Assembly: GCA_016290875.1 (NCBI GenBank)
Contig: JAEEVL010000013.1
Location: forward strand, 1-64,000
Source of the DNA: Ruminococcus sp.
Lineage (GTDB): Bacteria; Bacillota; Clostridia; Oscillospirales; Ruminococcaceae
DNA length: 64,000 nucleotides
Reading direction: 5' to 3'
Below the pieces are notes generated by a model, which made no database searches, was not told where the DNA came from, and saw only the letters and a program-made list of their open reading frames with translations. The position numbers and the translations under genes are program-made. Positions 1 through 9,475 of the stretch are shown piece by piece. How positions within the stretch are numbered: the first letter of the stretch is position 1; every line of letters starts with the position of its first letter.

Positions 1-170
1 AGAACGCCCTATCTTGCAGGGCGTTCTCTCTTGAAAAACAGTCCACCGGACTGTTTTTCAATTCACTCTTTGCGGAGCGCTTTGTGGATTGTGGGACGCT
101 GTCCCACACCCTGCAAGGGCTGTCAGCCCTTGACCTGACCAAAGGGATAATAATCTCTTTGGAATCCCAT
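1..170. repeat. Cluster of five consecutive short inverted repeats (hairpins)
   Basis: AGAACGCCCT/AGGGCGTTCT (1-27); TTGAAAAACAGTCC acc GGACTGTTTTTCAA (31-61); GTGGGAC gct GTCCCAC (91-107); AAGGGCT gtc AGCCCTT (115-131); CCAAAG/CTTTGG (139-162). Confidence 0.75.
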
Positions 171-197
171 CATTAGTTTAAATATACTTTTTAGATA

Positions 198-230
198 AAA
201 AAGGACGCTGTATATTACAGCGTCCTTTAT
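198..230 (-). terminator. Rho-independent terminator of the downstream minus-strand aldolase gene
   Basis: AAAGGACGCTGTA/TACAGCGTCCTTT hairpin followed on the minus strand by a T-run. Confidence 0.75.
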
Positions 231-278
231 CGTTATATCAGATCAAGTTGTCTTGCAGAGTCCGATTGGACTCACAGG

Positions 279-1253
279 TCAGTCCTGTGCAAGTATCTCC
301 TTGTAGAACTCAGCGTAGTCCTTTCTGCCTTCCTTTGTGAACTGGATAGCAGTTCTCGGGTGCTGGTTGAGAAGACCTGTCATGAGGTACTGGAGATCAT
401 ATCCCCATACAACGCCCTCTTCACGAAGCTTTGTCATATGCTTCTCGATGAAGCTGAGAACAGGGTATACATTGTACTTGGGATTCTTGAGGAAACCAAG
501 GAGAAGTTCCATAGCACAGTTTCCTGCACCGCGTCCCATTGCGGAATATGTTGCATCGAGCCAGTCAACGCCGTCACCGACAGCTTCGATAGTGTTAGCG
601 AAAGCGAGCTTCTGATTATCGTGAGCGTGGATACCTACCTTCTTGCCGTACTTGTCAGCCATCTCACAGTAGAGATTTGCGATACGTGCGAGCTGCTCGG
701 GGTAGATAGAACCGAAGCTGTCAACGATGTAGAATACGTCAACAGGGGACTTGCCAAGGATATCAAGAGCGATCTTGAGGTCTGTTTCCTGAGCTGTTGA
801 GATAGCCATGATATTACAGCTTACCTCGTAACCCTTTTTCTTTGCGTCCTCAATCATATCCACAGCTGTGGGGATCTGATGGAGGTATGTAGCAACGCGG
901 ATGAGGTCAACAGGACTCTCAGCGCGGTCGTGGATGTCTCTCTTGTAGTTGCAGCGTCCTACGTCTGCCATAACTGCGATCTTGAGGTCGGTATTGTTCT
1001 CGCCTACGATAGAGCGGAGGTAATCGTCATCGCAGAATTTGCAGGGACCAAACTTAGTCTCATCAAAGAGTTCTCTGTCGCCCTTGTAGCCGAATTCCAT
1101 GTAGTCAACGCCTGCACGGAGGTTAGCGTTATAGAGGTCCTTTACGAATTCGTCTGTGAAAAAGAAGTCGTTTACGAGACCGCCGTCGCGGAGTGTAGCG
1201 TCAACGACCTTTATATCAGGTCTGTAATCGAGGAGCTTTGAGATTTCTTTCAT
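279..1253 (-). CDS. Aldolase catalytic domain protein (HMG-CoA lyase / 4-hydroxy-2-oxovalerate aldolase-like DRE-TIM metallolyase)
   Basis: N-terminal 'VVDATLRDGG' and C-terminal 'GIHAHDNQKLA' motifs of the HMGL-like family. Start moved to the internal ATG (1253) with an upstream AAAGGA. Confidence 0.8.
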   Translation of the reverse strand: MKEISKLLDYRPDIKVVDATLRDGGLVNDFFFTDEFVKDLYNANLRAGVDYMEFGYKGDRELFDETKFGPCKFCDDDYLRSIVGENNTDLKIAVMADVGRCNYKRDIHDRAESPVDLIRVATYLHQIPTAVDMIEDAKKKGYEVSCNIMAISTAQETDLKIALDILGKSPVDVFYIVDSFGSIYPEQLARIANLYCEMADKYGKKVGIHAHDNQKLAFANTIEAVGDGVDWLDATYSAMGRGAGNCAMELLLGFLKNPKYNVYPVLSFIEKHMTKLREEGVVWGYDLQYLMTGLLNQHPRTAIQFTKEGRKDYAEFYKEILAQD

Positions 1254-1278
1254 TATGAACAATCCTTTCAAATTATAC

Positions 1279-1334
1279 TTTACGCATTTAAAGCTTTACG
1301 TGTTTAAAGTTTTACGCTGTAACGCTTTAAAGCG
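1279..1334. repeat. Phased 16-bp imperfect direct repeats in the promoter region of the aldolase gene
   Basis: TTTACGCATTTAAAGC (1279-1294), TTTACGTGTTTAAAGT (1295-1310), then TTTACGCTGTAACGCTTTAAAGCG. Confidence 0.6.
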
Positions 1335-1498
1335 AATATCTTCAACGTATAATAGTATATCACAAAACATCTGAGTTGTCAAACGTTTTCTGAAAATAAT
1401 TATTTTTTGTTTAAATCGCCATAGATATCAGCAAATAATATGCTGAAACAGGGCATATTGCGGTAAAACGTAAAATAATTAGTGTTTGTATTTAAAGC

Positions 1499-1524
1499 TG
1501 ACGGGCGGCAGTTGCCGCCCGTCA
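1499..1524 (-). terminator. GC-rich hairpin, probable terminator of the pheS-pheT operon
   Basis: TGACGGGCGGCA GT TGCCGCCCGTCA inverted repeat. Confidence 0.55.
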
Positions 1525-1545
1525 TTCTGTCATATATCCGGGACG

Positions 1546-1716
1546 TTATTGTTTAGCGATAAGGTAGAGGACGAATAGTCCACCTGCTGTGAGCAGAAGA
1601 AGTCCTCCCCATATCAGAGCACGCTTTTTGTCCTTCTGTCCGATGCCTGACGTGCAGTTGTATATACATATCAGCATGAAAAGAACTATCAGCTTGCTGA
1701 TTATCTGTGCGACCAC
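1546..1716 (-). CDS. Small membrane protein (56 aa), GTG start, overlapping the end of pheT
   Basis: Hand translation of the minus strand: VVAQIISKLIVLFMLICIYNCTSGIGQKDKKRALIWGGLLLLTAGGLFVLYLIAKQ*. Two hydrophobic segments. Absent from the supplied ORF list (size/start cutoff). Confidence 0.5.
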   Translation of the reverse strand: MVAQIISKLIVLFMLICIYNCTSGIGQKDKKRALIWGGLLLLTAGGLFVLYLIAKQ

Positions 1717-1719
1717 AGC

Positions 1720-4176
1720 TTAACCTCTGAGTTCAGCTCCGATTGCTGCAAGCGCCTTGATAACGCGCTTCATAGCGCTGTCAGCCTGTTCGTCTGTAAG
1801 AGTGCCGTCGTGTGAACGCATTGAGATAGCGTAAGCAAGGCTCTTCTTGTTGTTCTGCTTCATATCGTCGCTGCGGTAGATGTCGAAGAGAGTTACCTTT
1901 TCGAGTGTCTTGCCGACAGCGTTCTTGATAGACTTTTCGATCTCAGCGGCAGGAGTGTCCTCGTCGCATACAAGGCTGATGTCACGAGTGGTTGCAGGGA
2001 ACTTCGGAAGAGGACTGTATGTTATCTTCTCAGCAGCTGCTGCCATGAGTTCGGGAATGTTGAGCTTTGCTGTGTAAGCCTTTACGCCGATCTCGTATGT
2101 CTCCTGTACTTCGGGGTGAACTTCACCGAGGATACCGAGATATGCGCCGTCTTTGATGATAACTGCGCTTCTGCCGGGGTGGAGTGCAAATCTCTCGTCG
2201 AATTCCTCACAGTCGTTTGCGCGGATGTATTCAACTTCGCCGATGTTCATTTCATCGAGGAGCTGCTCTACCATACCCTTGAGTGTATAGAAGTTTGCAT
2301 CGCCGCCGTACATACCGATAGTAAGGCGCTGAGGCTCATCAGGGAGAGAGTAATTGTACTTGTGCTTCTGATTGCCGCTGTTTGCGAGAATGTCGCCGTT
2401 GATGAAAGGCTTTTCTTCCTTTGCGGGGAGGTATTCCTTTGAGATCTCAAAGAGACAAGCCTTCTCGTTGCGGTTGTTGTAGTTGAAGGAGAGAACATCA
2501 AGCATTGAAGGGATAGTAGATGTTCTCATAACGCTTGTGTCCTCACCGAGAGGATTTACGATGCGGACAACGTTGCGGAGCTTGCTGTTCTCGGGGAGAC
2601 GTATTTTGTCGAAATACTTGGGAGATACAAATGAGTATGTTGCGATCTCATAGCCGCCGAGTGATACTGCAGCGTTTCTGAGAGTGCGGACGAATTTCTG
2701 CTCCTCTGTGAATTCTGCCTTTGCAACGCCGCGGAAGTCTGTTGAGGGGATGTTGTTGTAGCCGTAGATACGAGCAACTTCCTCTGCGATGTCAGCCTTG
2801 CAGCCGATGTCTATACGGAATGCAGGAGCAACGACCTTGTCACCGCTGAATGTGAATTCGAGACGGCCGAGGTATTCTTTCATCTTGTCCTCGGAGATGT
2901 CTGTGCCGAGGAAATTGTTAATCCATCTGGAGTCGAATACGACCTCAGAGGGCTTGAAATCAGACTTGTTGCAGTCAATGACTGTGTTTACTACTTCGCC
3001 TGCGCCGAGGAGTTCAACGAGCTCGAATGCTCTCTTGAGACAGGTCATGGAAATAGTAGGATCAACGCCCTTTTCATAGCGTGAGGAAGCATCAGATTTG
3101 AGCTTGAGCTTCTTTGAGGTCTGACGTACCTGGGAAGGCTCGAAGTAAGCTGACTCGAATACAACAGTTGTTGTATCGTCCATGATACCGCTGTACTCGC
3201 CGCCCATAACACCGGCAACGGCAACAGGCTTCTTCTCGTCAGCGATAACGAGCATATCGGAAGTAAGCTCGCGCTCAACGCCATCGAGAGTCATTATCTT
3301 TTCGCCGTTCTGAGCATTGCGGACATTGATATGAGCGCCTTCAACATAGCGGAGATCAAAAGCGTGCATAGGCTGACCGTATTCGAGCATTACATAGTTT
3401 GTGATGTCAACGAAGTTGTTTATCGGACGAACGCCGCTTGCACGGAGACGCTCTCTCATCCAGCGGGGGGAGGGGCCTATCTTTACGTTCTTTACTATAC
3501 CTGCACAGTATCTCGGGCACTTCTCTGCATTGTGGATATCTACCTTGAGGTAGCTGTTTACATCACCGTCAACGCCCTTGAACTCCGGAGCCTTTACTGT
3601 GAGGGGGAGGTCATATGTAGCAGCAGTTTCTCTTGCGAGACCTATAACGCTGAGACAGTCAGGGCGGTTTGAAGTTATCTCAAACTCAACAGAAGTATCA
3701 TCGAGACCGATAGCTGAGTGGATATCCTGTCCGAGCTTGCAGTCCTCTTCGATGACGAAAACGCCCTCGGGATCTGCATAGGGGAAGTCGTGTGCTGTGA
3801 GACCGAGAGTATCGAGTCCGCAGAACATACCAAAGCTCTCAACACCGCGCATCTTGCACTTCTTTATCTTGCCCTCGGGGAGAACAGCTCCGTCAAGTGC
3901 AACGGGGACGAGGTCGCCCTCCTTGACGTTCTTTGCGTTTGTAACTATCTGTATGGGAGCCTCAGCACCGATGTCTACCTGACAAACGAAAAGTGCGTCA
4001 GCGTTTTCGTGAGGTCCCTTGGAGAGTATCTTGCCTACTACGACGTTGGAGATGTTCTTTCCCTCTTCTTCGTAGCATTCAACCTTTGAACCGCTCATTG
4101 TGAGAGCGTGACAGAAATCCTTTATAGGCATATCGGCTTTGACATAGTCGCCGAGCCATTTCATAGATAAATTCAT
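1720..4176 (-). CDS. pheT: Phenylalanine--tRNA ligase beta subunit
   Basis: 818 aa with N-terminal tRNA-binding domain, B3/B4, B5 and C-terminal anticodon-binding domain typical of PheT; next to pheS. Confidence 0.97.
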   Translation of the reverse strand: MNLSMKWLGDYVKADMPIKDFCHALTMSGSKVECYEEEGKNISNVVVGKILSKGPHENADALFVCQVDIGAEAPIQIVTNAKNVKEGDLVPVALDGAVLPEGKIKKCKMRGVESFGMFCGLDTLGLTAHDFPYADPEGVFVIEEDCKLGQDIHSAIGLDDTSVEFEITSNRPDCLSVIGLARETAATYDLPLTVKAPEFKGVDGDVNSYLKVDIHNAEKCPRYCAGIVKNVKIGPSPRWMRERLRASGVRPINNFVDITNYVMLEYGQPMHAFDLRYVEGAHINVRNAQNGEKIMTLDGVERELTSDMLVIADEKKPVAVAGVMGGEYSGIMDDTTTVVFESAYFEPSQVRQTSKKLKLKSDASSRYEKGVDPTISMTCLKRAFELVELLGAGEVVNTVIDCNKSDFKPSEVVFDSRWINNFLGTDISEDKMKEYLGRLEFTFSGDKVVAPAFRIDIGCKADIAEEVARIYGYNNIPSTDFRGVAKAEFTEEQKFVRTLRNAAVSLGGYEIATYSFVSPKYFDKIRLPENSKLRNVVRIVNPLGEDTSVMRTSTIPSMLDVLSFNYNNRNEKACLFEISKEYLPAKEEKPFINGDILANSGNQKHKYNYSLPDEPQRLTIGMYGGDANFYTLKGMVEQLLDEMNIGEVEYIRANDCEEFDERFALHPGRSAVIIKDGAYLGILGEVHPEVQETYEIGVKAYTAKLNIPELMAAAAEKITYSPLPKFPATTRDISLVCDEDTPAAEIEKSIKNAVGKTLEKVTLFDIYRSDDMKQNNKKSLAYAISMRSHDGTLTDEQADSAMKRVIKALAAIGAELRG

Positions 4177-4198
4177 ATCTTTATTCCTTTCGATAGAT

Positions 4199-4747
4199 TT
4201 ACGGTAGATTGTATACCTTTATTTCAGGGTTGTGTTTCGTGAAATTCTTTACGGCTGTGCGGCATTTCCGCTCGCTGTCGCTGAGCCTTATGCGGATTAT
4301 GCGAAAGCCGCTCCGTACATACAGTGAGTAATAACCGGAAAGAGGTATCAGCACCTTCCGGTAAGGACCGATTCGCAGGCTGCCTATACCGAAGGTATTC
4401 TGAGAAACGGTTATGCTGCTTATTTTTTCATAGGGTATCCTTCTCAGCCTGCGCAGGTCGAGAAAATGATCGCTGAACCAGTAGAACCGGTCTCCCACAC
4501 GGTATGAGCTTTTGCGGAAGAAGTGTTCCGGCTCTTCGGGAAGCTCGTCTGCAAATCGCTTCAGTCTGAAAACATATACAGACTTTTCCATCACCGCGAA
4601 GATGAGCAGTATCATTATTACTATCAGCGCAGCGGCAGCCGGCTTCGGTATCTCTTTGAACATAAACAGCATCAGAAACGCTGCAAGAGCAGCCGCACAC
4701 ATCGCAGAAATGTAGATCTTCTGCCTGTGTATCAGGTCGCTTATCAT
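4199..4747 (-). CDS. YcxB/bacterial PH-like membrane protein, hypothetical
   Basis: Two N-terminal TM segments followed by a 'YEKISSITVSQNTFGI' PH-like segment; lies between pheS and pheT. Confidence 0.5.
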   Translation of the reverse strand: MISDLIHRQKIYISAMCAAALAAFLMLFMFKEIPKPAAAALIVIMILLIFAVMEKSVYVFRLKRFADELPEEPEHFFRKSSYRVGDRFYWFSDHFLDLRRLRRIPYEKISSITVSQNTFGIGSLRIGPYRKVLIPLSGYYSLYVRSGFRIIRIRLSDSERKCRTAVKNFTKHNPEIKVYNLP

Positions 4748-5775
4748 CAGAACTGCTCTAAGAAGCGAACGTCGTTCTCATAGAGGAGACGGAGATCGTT
4801 GATATCATAGCGGCCCATAACCATACGCTCAAGTCCGAGTCCGAATGCAAATCCGGAATACTTCTCGGGATCAATGCCGCAGTTCTCGAGGACCTTGGGG
4901 TGAACCATACCTGCACCGAGGAGTTCGATGTATCCCTCGTCCTTACACATTGAACAGCCCTTGCCGCCGCAGTTGAAGCAGCTTATATCAACTTCACAGC
5001 TCGGCTCGGTGAACGGGAAGTGGTGGGGACGGAAGCGGAGCTTGCAGTCCTTGCCGTAGAGCTTCTTCATGAGCATTTCAAGAGTTCCCTTGAGGTCGGA
5101 CATTGTGATGCCCTCGTCGATAACGAGTCCCTCTATCTGGTGGAAGAGAGGGGAGTGTGTAGCATCAACGGCATCTGAACGGAAAACTCGTCCGGGTGAG
5201 ATGATGCGTATCGGGGGCTTCTGATTCTCCATAACGTGAACCTGTACGGAAGAGGTCTGAGTACGGAGAAGAATTGATTCATTAGTGTTCTCTATGTAGA
5301 AAGTATCCTGGGTATCTCTTGCCGGATGATCGGGCGGGAGATTGAGAGCTTCAAATACGTGGTAATCGTCATCGATCTCGGGGCCGTCTGCGATCTCAAA
5401 GCCCATACCCATAAATATCTCGCGGATCTCGTTCTCTACCTTTGTGAGGGGGTGGAGCTTTCCGAAAGGAGCGTGCTTGCCGGGGAGAGTGATGTCGATA
5501 GTCTCCTCCTTGAGCTTTGCAGACTGAGCTTCGGATTTGAGAGCTGTGAGCTTGGAAGCGAGAGCTTCTTCAATGTCTGCACGTACCTTGTTTGCGAGCT
5601 GTCCGATAACAGGACGCTCTTCAGCAGAGAGCTTGCCCATCTGCTTCAGGATAGCGGTGAGTTCACCTTTCTTTCCGAGGAACTTTATCCTCAGGTCGTC
5701 AAGCGCTTTGATCTCTGTACATGAAGCAAGTTCCTGCTTGGCGAGCGCTTCGATTTTTTCGAGCTGTTCTTTCAT
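4747..5775 (-). CDS. pheS: Phenylalanine--tRNA ligase alpha subunit
   Basis: 342 aa with class II aaRS motifs ('FRSDAVDATHSPLFHQIEGLVID', 'GLGLERMVMGRYDI'). Confidence 0.97.
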   Translation of the reverse strand: MKEQLEKIEALAKQELASCTEIKALDDLRIKFLGKKGELTAILKQMGKLSAEERPVIGQLANKVRADIEEALASKLTALKSEAQSAKLKEETIDITLPGKHAPFGKLHPLTKVENEIREIFMGMGFEIADGPEIDDDYHVFEALNLPPDHPARDTQDTFYIENTNESILLRTQTSSVQVHVMENQKPPIRIISPGRVFRSDAVDATHSPLFHQIEGLVIDEGITMSDLKGTLEMLMKKLYGKDCKLRFRPHHFPFTEPSCEVDISCFNCGGKGCSMCKDEGYIELLGAGMVHPKVLENCGIDPEKYSGFAFGLGLERMVMGRYDINDLRLLYENDVRFLEQF

Positions 5776-5815
5776 TTTTTCACCTCATAGAAAATATTTA
5801 ATGTGTCGTGACAAT

Positions 5816-6095
5816 AAAAAAAGTCCTGTCCAACAGGACAAGACATAATACCTTGCTTATAAACCACCCATTGTCAGGAGAGCCGACACTCTCTTGTCTT
5901 TAACGCAGACCTACGTTGCAGTCTACAAGAATAACAGCTGTCGCCATATCGGAACCTAAGCTCATGCGCGAAAATCGCTGCACCTTCAACCGCACCCCTC
6001 GTGAGTGAACTTCGGAACGTATTCTGCCGGAGCGCTCACACCTGTCCGCTCCTCTCTGTGGACATATCCCGTACCTACTCTCTCAGTCATTGGGT
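5816..6095 (-). promoter_or_regulatory. T-box riboswitch leader of pheS (specifier TTC, Phe)
   Basis: On the minus strand: GAGAGTAGG (AGTA/GA-type stem I start), 'GAAGTTCACTCACGAG' with specifier TTC (complement of 6007-6009), 'ATGGGTGGTTTATAAGC' T-box-like antiterminator, then GTCCTGTTGGACAGGAC-T7 terminator upstream of pheS. Confidence 0.85.
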
Positions 6096-6324
6096 TGTAT
6101 GTATATTATAGCGTGTGAAAAGGAAAAAATCAAGTGCTTTTTGAAAATTTACTGAAGAATTAAAACTGAAATTAGTACAGCACTTTATAGAAATTACACA
6201 AATCGATCTGCTTTTATATGTGCAGATATACAAAATTAGTTTCAAAATGCAACAAAACGGCTCTTTGGACTGACTTATTATATAGAAACTTTTTTATAGA
6301 AACTATTTCCGAAGAGGTGATCCT

Positions 6325-7008
6325 ATGAAAAAATTATATGCAGCAGCGATCGGTCTTTTGCTCCTTACGAGCTGCGGACACGTTGATCTTTCAAAAAATG
6401 TATTTGAGTCGTCTTCCGGAAGCGGAACAGCAAGTTCACGTTCGACAGCAGAAACTACTTCAACTATCACTTCGACTGTGACTACTATGTATTATACTAA
6501 GCACAGGACATCTGAGACAGATACTTTGAATAATGCTGATGACTCTGTGCATAAGCCGTATGTCGCTCTGATAAGGCGCGTATTCAGCAACGAATACTGT
6601 TCGGACAAGAATAGCGTATCGATAATCGACAGGAACGGAAAACGCTATTTCACAGAAGACAAAAACATCTGTAAGATGGATAATCAGAAGATAAATGAAA
6701 TGCTTGCGGCAGGCGCTCTGGATGCTTACCGTACAAAATGCAGCGATGTTGATACAGAGGAGATAGCTGCAATTTACAAGCTTGTTTGTGAGGCTGTCGA
6801 GAATGACGACTGCAGAATGCGTGAGTGTGAAATGCTTCCTAGTGTTGAGGCTCCTCTCGTAAGCGTATATTTTATGTGCTGCAACAGCGACGGTACTCTT
6901 AGAAGTGTGCCTATCTATGTGAACAAATGCATGACACCCATTTTCACAAACAGCGATAAGCTGACAAAAGTGTATAATTGGTATAATGACCTGAATAAAA
7001 CTTTATAA
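6325..7008 (+). CDS. Hypothetical lipoprotein
   Basis: Signal peptide with lipobox 'LLLLTSCG', Ser/Thr-rich linker. Confidence 0.7.
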   Translation: MKKLYAAAIGLLLLTSCGHVDLSKNVFESSSGSGTASSRSTAETTSTITSTVTTMYYTKHRTSETDTLNNADDSVHKPYVALIRRVFSNEYCSDKNSVSIIDRNGKRYFTEDKNICKMDNQKINEMLAAGALDAYRTKCSDVDTEEIAAIYKLVCEAVENDDCRMRECEMLPSVEAPLVSVYFMCCNSDGTLRSVPIYVNKCMTPIFTNSDKLTKVYNWYNDLNKTL

Positions 7009-7109
7009 TTTAATAGTGATCTGCAATTTTTTCTTTCCGTGAGTCTTGATATTTCCTGTGATATGTGCTAATATATTAATATGTATTAATATGACAGGAG
7101 ATATATTTG

Positions 7110-7646
7110 ATGGATAACTTTTCCGAACAGCTCGTGAAGAAGAACGAGACCTCTGCCGATAAGAGCCGCAGATTTATGCTTATGATACTGGGAATACTGC
7201 TTACGATAGCGCTTGCGGTACTGTCTTTTCTCCAGCTGGACAAGCCGGCTATGGCTTTCCTGGGAATGCTGCTTGCGGCAGCTGCCGGTTACGGCACCTA
7301 CTTCATAGTGCAGGGGACATATGTTGAATACGAGTACACATTCACGAACGGCGAACTCGATATTGCCAAGATAATCGCCAAGAAGAAGAGAACGGAGCTT
7401 CTTTCTGTGGATGTGAGGAGCTTTACAGCTTTCGGAAAATACAATGACGATATGGAGGAGACAAAAGACATGACAGTTGTTATCGTTTCCGACAATATCG
7501 CATCACACGAATATTATGCGGAGTTTCAGCATGAGGATTACGGCTTTACACGCCTGATATTCGTGCCGGACGAGAAGACTCTCGACAATATCACCAAGTC
7601 TCTTCCACAGAAGCTGAAGGCGCAGCTAAGGAAAGAAAGTGAATAA
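7110..7646 (+). CDS. Hypothetical membrane protein (DUF6106-like)
   Basis: 179 aa; two TM segments near the N terminus; ACAGGAG Shine-Dalgarno upstream of ATG 7110. Confidence 0.55.
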   Translation: MDNFSEQLVKKNETSADKSRRFMLMILGILLTIALAVLSFLQLDKPAMAFLGMLLAAAAGYGTYFIVQGTYVEYEYTFTNGELDIAKIIAKKKRTELLSVDVRSFTAFGKYNDDMEETKDMTVVIVSDNIASHEYYAEFQHEDYGFTRLIFVPDEKTLDNITKSLPQKLKAQLRKESE

Positions 7647-7694
7647 TGATCCTTTGCGGCAGATGACCGCATTATATAGATCAATATTACGGAG

Positions 7695-9404
7695 GTGTGC
7701 AAATTGCAGATCGTATCACCTAAACAAATGGCAAAAATCGAAGAGCATTCAGAGAAAATGGGCGTTTCACGCAGACAGCTCATGGAGAATGCCGGCAAGG
7801 CTCTCGCAGGCGTCATAGATGATTACTGCCGAAAAGAACCGGATATTTCCCCTGAGGAAAAGTCGATAGTATTCCTCGCAGGCAAGGGAAATAACGGTGG
7901 AGACTGCTTCGTGGCGGCAAATATTCTTGTCTACCGCGGCTACCGTATCACTATCATCAGCGTGGGTGGAATGCCGGTAACAGACCTTGCTGCTGAGATG
8001 TATGACAGGCTTCCGGCGGACAGAGTGGAGTTCCTTGAGGGTTACAGGAGCGAGAATGTTGAGGCAGCGCTTGAAGCTGCGGAACTTGACTATATGACTA
8101 TCCCGAGCAGCCGTGAGGGCTCTCACGACGGCGGTGAGGACAGTCCGTTTGACAGCCTGATAAAGAAAGAACAGCAGCGTATGAGACTGGTTAAGAATGC
8201 CATTCTCCGCGCTTATGTTGTTGTTGATGGTGTGTTCGGAACAGGATTTCATGGTGAGCTCGACACGGAAACAGCCGGTATTTTCGGTATCGGTTCGGGA
8301 GCTTACAGGATAGCAGTTGATGTTCCGAGCGGCGGAAACAGCGCTACCGGAACTGTTTCACCTGGAGTTTTCAAGGCAGATGAAACTGTTACATTCGGTT
8401 TTCTCAAGACCGGTATGACACAGTTCCCGCTGAAGAAATACTGCGGAAAGATAACCGTAGCCGATATAGGTCTGCCGTGCAAGGCAGTTGAGGTGATAGG
8501 CGGTGAACGTGCTTATTATCGCATTGAACGCAATCATCTTGCTGCATATCCTCCGAAGCGTGAACGTGATGCCTACAAGGGCAGCTTCGGAAATGTGCTT
8601 ATAATAGCAGGAAGCTCTTCTATGAGAGGTGCGGCTGCATTTGCGGCGCTCGGTGCGCTTAGAATGGGCGCAGGACTTGTCCGCATAGCATCTGTTGAAA
8701 AATGTATAGATACGGTTGCAACACTCGTTCCGGAGGCTACTTATATAGAACTCGATTGTGACGATTATGGATATATGCTCTATGACAGCAGCGTAACTCC
8801 GCTTACTGCCGCTATCGAAAAAGCTGATGCTGTAGTGATAGGCTGCGGTATGGGAGTTACTCCGGATACCATAGAACTCACAAGATTTGTCACGCAGACT
8901 GCAAAATGTCCTGTTATCATCGACGCTGATGGAATAAACTGCATAGCTTCGGACATAGATATTTTAGTGAAGAAGCAGACAAACATCATCATCACTCCTC
9001 ACACCGGAGAAATGGCAAGACTTCTGAGATGTGAGTGTGCTGATGTCAGCAATGACAGACTGGCTGCTGCTGAAAACTTTGCGGAACAGTTCGGCGTGAC
9101 TGTCGTTCTCAAGGGCGCAGGTACTATCATAGCAGACAACCGTCTTACAGCTGTGAACCATACCGGAAATCCGGGTATGAGCGTAGGCGGAAGCGGTGAT
9201 ATACTCGCAGGTATGATAGGAGCTATTGCTTCGCAGGGCTTCAATGACATAGACAGCGCCTGTGCCGGAGTATATATGCACGGACTTGCCGGTGATGCTG
9301 CTGAGAAAAAGCTCGGACAGGAGTCAATGCTGCCGAGAGATATCATAGATAGTATATCTGATTCTTTCAGGATATTAAAGAAAAAGAAACTGAATAAGGA
9401 CTGA
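7695..9404 (+). CDS. nnr: Bifunctional NAD(P)H-hydrate epimerase / ADP-dependent dehydratase
   Basis: 'VFLAGKGNNGGDCFVAANIL' (YjeF_N) and 'GNVLIIAGSSSMRGAA', 'NPGMSVGGSGDILAGMIGA' (carbohydrate kinase-like domain). Confidence 0.93.
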   Translation: MCKLQIVSPKQMAKIEEHSEKMGVSRRQLMENAGKALAGVIDDYCRKEPDISPEEKSIVFLAGKGNNGGDCFVAANILVYRGYRITIISVGGMPVTDLAAEMYDRLPADRVEFLEGYRSENVEAALEAAELDYMTIPSSREGSHDGGEDSPFDSLIKKEQQRMRLVKNAILRAYVVVDGVFGTGFHGELDTETAGIFGIGSGAYRIAVDVPSGGNSATGTVSPGVFKADETVTFGFLKTGMTQFPLKKYCGKITVADIGLPCKAVEVIGGERAYYRIERNHLAAYPPKRERDAYKGSFGNVLIIAGSSSMRGAAAFAALGALRMGAGLVRIASVEKCIDTVATLVPEATYIELDCDDYGYMLYDSSVTPLTAAIEKADAVVIGCGMGVTPDTIELTRFVTQTAKCPVIIDADGINCIASDIDILVKKQTNIIITPHTGEMARLLRCECADVSNDRLAAAENFAEQFGVTVVLKGAGTIIADNRLTAVNHTGNPGMSVGGSGDILAGMIGAIASQGFNDIDSACAGVYMHGLAGDAAEKKLGQESMLPRDIIDSISDSFRILKKKKLNKD

Positions 9405-9475
9405 GCTCAGTTTTAGCTGCTGCTGCCGTCCGCGGAAGTCAAAGTCTTGATAATTTTTCAGAATGGAGAGATCTT

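Noticed and set aside
879-1241. Long plus-strand ORFs opposite the aldolase, pheT and pheS genes (e.g. 360..800, 879..1241, 3331..3672, 5326..5724)
   Set aside because: Antisense shadows of clear conserved genes; no SD and no recognisable protein features.
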